A DNA stretch of 64,000 nucleotides. Source: CAYNRE01 sp964399535. Its GTDB lineage: Bacteria; Planctomycetota; Planctomycetia; Pirellulales; CAYNRE01. Below are positions 61,818-64,000 of the stretch, piece by piece; position 1 is the stretch's first letter; each line of letters starts with the position of its first letter. Below the pieces are notes generated by a model that saw nothing but the letters and a program-made list of their open reading frames with translations, did no database searches and was not told where the DNA came from. The position numbers were made by a program, and so were the translations under genes. Location of the stretch: assembly GCA_964399535.1 (NCBI GenBank), contig CAYNRE010000074.1, forward strand, positions 1 to 64,000. Reading direction: 5' to 3'.

Positions 61818-63206
61818 ATGAATCCGAGTTCCCACGGCCGTGCGCTGGCTTCCCTGGGCTGGGGAGCCTGCTTGCTGGCCGCCCTGGCCGGATGCGCCGC
61901 GGGAAAGCCGCAGCGACCTCGCTACGGACTACCCGCGACGGCCGCCGCCCCGGCAGCCGCCTCATCGACCAGCCTGGCGGGCGTGGCCGATCCCCAGAGC
62001 GTAACGCCGGCCACGCCGGCCGCCGCCGCCGAAGCAACCGAGCTACCGGGCACCGGTGGCACCTTTGTTCCCGGGCCCCAGGGGGTGGTATTTCAGCCAG
62101 GACAGTCGCCTGATGAAGTCGACGGGAATTCCCAACCCACCTTTAGCGAACGGCTCAAGCTGGCTTGGAAGCGCGCCACGGGCAGCATGCCCAGCCATGA
62201 GCGGGCCCGCGAGCTGTATCGCGAAGGCGAACGGCTCTTCGCCGGGAAGCAGTACTCGGCCGCGTCGCGGCGCTTCAAGCGAGCGGCCAAGCGCTGGCCC
62301 GATTCCGAACTTGAAGAAGACTCGCTGTACATGCACGCCGAGTCGCTCTTTTTCGCGGATTGCTACCCGGGGGCCAGCGATACCTATGGCCGGTTGATGA
62401 AGGAATACGAGAATACGCGCTACCTGGATACGGCGGTGCGCCGGCAGTTTGCCATCGCCCGGTACTGGGAACAGTTGCAACGGGCGCGGCCGAAATGGTC
62501 GCTCTCCCCGAATCTGTTCGACCGTACTCGGCCCGGGTTCGACACCATGGGCAACGCGGTCGCGGCCTACGACAGCGTGCGGCTCAACGACCCGACCGGC
62601 CCGCTGGCCGACGACAGCCTGATGGCCACGGCGAACTTGTACTTCATTGACGAGCGATTCTCCGACGCCGATCACTACTACGATATCGTCCGCAAGGATT
62701 ACCCCAAGAGCGAGTACCAGATTCCGGCCCACGTGCTGGGGTACCAGGCGAAGATGCGGATGTACCAGGGGCCGCTCTACGACTCCTCGCCGTTGGTCGA
62801 GGCTCGCGACCTGGGGGCGAACACGCTGCTGCAGTTCGGCTCGCAGTTGGGCGAGGAGCGCAGCCGCATCGAAAGCGCCCAGCGCTGGATCGGAGACCAG
62901 CTCGCCGAGCGCGAATGGAAGATGGGCCAGTACTACGAGAACACCGCGCATTTCGGCGCGGCTCGCGAGTACTACGCGCAGGTGGCCGAACAATACGGCG
63001 ACTCGCGGTATGGTCCGATGGCCACGGCCCGGCTCCAGGAGATTGGCGGCGAGCCGGCGGCGCCGGCCGAGCGCCTCACCTGGCTGGCAAACCTGTTTCC
63101 CGGCGAAAAGGCCGCCAGCGCGGCCCGACTGGCCAACCGAGAGCCGCGCCGCGTCGCCGCGGAAAACGTCGCCGCCCGCCCCGAATCGGAAAGCGTGACC
63201 CGATGA
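61818..63206 (+). CDS. TPR lipoprotein, BamD-like
   Basis: The 462-residue protein has a lipoprotein signal with the LAGC lipobox, a low-complexity stretch (about 30-110), then TPR-like helical repeats: RARELYREGERLFAGKQYSA, then FKRAAKRWPDSELEEDSLYM, and DDSLMATANLYFIDERFSDA. This is the layout of BamD, but the protein is about twice BamD's length. GAAGGAT precedes the ATG at 61818. Its stop overlaps the lptE start (ATGA), so it is coupled to an outer-membrane assembly gene. Confidence 0.85.
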   Translation: MNPSSHGRALASLGWGACLLAALAGCAAGKPQRPRYGLPATAAAPAAASSTSLAGVADPQSVTPATPAAAAEATELPGTGGTFVPGPQGVVFQPGQSPDEVDGNSQPTFSERLKLAWKRATGSMPSHERARELYREGERLFAGKQYSAASRRFKRAAKRWPDSELEEDSLYMHAESLFFADCYPGASDTYGRLMKEYENTRYLDTAVRRQFAIARYWEQLQRARPKWSLSPNLFDRTRPGFDTMGNAVAAYDSVRLNDPTGPLADDSLMATANLYFIDERFSDADHYYDIVRKDYPKSEYQIPAHVLGYQAKMRMYQGPLYDSSPLVEARDLGANTLLQFGSQLGEERSRIESAQRWIGDQLAEREWKMGQYYENTAHFGAAREYYAQVAEQYGDSRYGPMATARLQEIGGEPAAPAERLTWLANLFPGEKAASAARLANREPRRVAAENVAARPESESVTR

Positions 63207-63763
63207 GCGGGCAGCGGCTTCCCCGGGCCCGAGCGGGTCGCCCCTTGAGGGCGATCCTGGCCCTGCTGCTGTTGGCCAGCTCGGCGGGCTGCCTGGCCGG
63301 GTACCGTTGGGGGAACCGCACGCTGTATTCCTGCAACGTTCGCACCGTTTACGTGCCGGTGTTCGAATCGGACAGCCTTCGCCGGCAGCTTGGCGAACGG
63401 CTGACCGAAGCGGTGATTCGCGAGATTCAGACCAAGACCCCTTATCAGATCGCCGGTAGCCAAGAGGCCGATAGCATTCTTTCCGGCCGAATCACCAGCG
63501 ATACCAAGCGGGTCATCGTGGAAACTCCGACGGACGAGCCGCGCCAGCTCGACGTGAATTTCCAGGTTCAAGTAAGCTGGATCGACCGCCGCACCAACAA
63601 GGTTGAAGAACTCGGGGCGGTGCCGCTCCCCCCCGCGGTGGTCGATGTTGGTCAAAGCTGGACCATGATCGCCGAAGTCGGACAGTCGGTCGCCTCGAGC
63701 CAGCAGCAGGTCATCGACCGGCTGGCTCAACAGATTGTCGCGCTCATGGAGCAGCCGTGGTAA
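63203..63763 (+). CDS. lptE: LPS-assembly lipoprotein LptE-like
   Basis: The 186-residue lipoprotein has a signal ending SSAGCLAGY. A small alpha/beta domain of the LptE type follows (VYVPVFESDSLRRQLGERLTEAVIREIQ, split as VYVPVFESD and LTEAVIREIQ). LptE plugs the LptD channel in lipopolysaccharide export in Gram-negative bacteria; in planctomycetes the substrate is less clear. It overlaps the upstream lipoprotein gene by four bases and is followed by folP after 11 bases. Confidence 0.82.
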   Translation: MSGQRLPRARAGRPLRAILALLLLASSAGCLAGYRWGNRTLYSCNVRTVYVPVFESDSLRRQLGERLTEAVIREIQTKTPYQIAGSQEADSILSGRITSDTKRVIVETPTDEPRQLDVNFQVQVSWIDRRTNKVEELGAVPLPPAVVDVGQSWTMIAEVGQSVASSQQQVIDRLAQQIVALMEQPW

Positions 63764-63774
63764 ACTGCCCGGCA

Positions 63775-64000
63775 TGAGCCAGCCCGCTGACCCCTTTCCG
63801 CGCCACCCGCTCCTCGACCGCGCCCGGCATTGGCAATTGCGTACCCGACGGTTGGCGCTCGCCGAAGCCCCGCTCTTGATGGGTATCGTCAATGTAACGC
63901 CCGACAGCTTCTCGGATGGCGCGCACTACAGGGCGCCTGAAGCCGCGGTGGCGCGAGCCCTGGAGCTGGTCGAGGCCGGCGCCGATCTGATCGACATCGG
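63775..64000 (+). CDS. folP: Dihydropteroate synthase, N-terminal part (cut by window edge)
   Basis: The first 75 residues of dihydropteroate synthase are present, ending in the signature LMGIVNVTPDSFSDG and ADLIDIG. The enzyme joins p-aminobenzoate to the pterin in folate synthesis. The gene runs off the right end. A short N-terminal segment (about 30 residues) precedes the canonical start of the family. Confidence 0.92.

Overview
The window looks like chromosomal DNA from a GC-rich planctomycete, probably a Pirellulales-type lineage. This is inferred from gene content: two DUF1559 proteins (one with a perfect type IV pilin-like N-terminus), a dockerin plus PEP-CTERM protein, DUF1573, DUF3179 and FGE-fold proteins, a BamA with a very long Pro/Ala linker, and large secretin and parvulin-type proteins. 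No marker gene fixes the species.

Layout. The left edge cuts an IS3-type transposase gene. Positions 296-9165 are a minus-strand housekeeping block: bamA, dnaB, rplI, ssb, rpsF, pth and rplY, in the order rplY-pth-rpsF-ssb-rplI-dnaB-bamA when read in the direction of transcription. A tRNA-Pro(CGG) with its own promoter and terminator follows (9932-10096). Immediately 3' of it lies a small A+T-richer accessory island (about 10.17-14.65 kb) bounded by two imperfect ~210-bp direct repeats. The island holds a two-gene module (a helix-turn-helix-like protein and a wHTH+HEPN-like protein), two RAYT/IS200-like transposases, each bracketed by its own inverted pair of REP-like hairpins, and a divergent DUF1559 protein.

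15.2-25.7 kb carries secreted or surface proteins (pilin-like DUF1559 plus a coupled lipoprotein, PEP-CTERM protein, FGE-fold protein, DUF3179 fusion), a zinc alcohol dehydrogenase, and a DUF4105/patatin pair. 25.7-27.6 kb is a second accessory patch: a truncated reading frame, a nine-copy GAATAAACGG tandem array, an Imm49-like immunity protein and another orphan small protein. 28.1-36.6 kb holds scattered genes (SYLF, MmcQ/YjbR, NHL, DoxX, an SbtA-like bicarbonate transporter, asnS, trxB). 37.1-41.2 kb is a giant secretin. 41.5-45.1 kb contains DUF423 and a complete ferrous-iron operon (feoA-feoA-feoB-Cys-rich partner). 45.1-55.5 kb holds DUF1573, a secreted NHLRC2-like thioredoxin/NHL protein, a duplicated parvulin, an AlaC-type aminotransferase, a small membrane protein, a methyltransferase and cdsA. 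55.8-64 kb is a compact plus-strand run: phoH, pgpH-type HD phosphohydrolase, ybeY, corC-like, recO, a TPR lipoprotein, lptE and the start of folP.

How it fits together: the housekeeping genes serve replication and translation (dnaB, ssb, L9, S6, L25, Pth, AsnRS, tRNA-Pro, YbeY), envelope biogenesis (BamA, a BamD-like TPR lipoprotein, LptE, CdsA, parvulin, secretin) and iron or carbon import. The most novel-looking material is the island: the wHTH/HEPN module and the RAYT-REP pairs with compensatory changes in their hairpins. Functions assigned here rest on reading motifs by eye; no database search was run.
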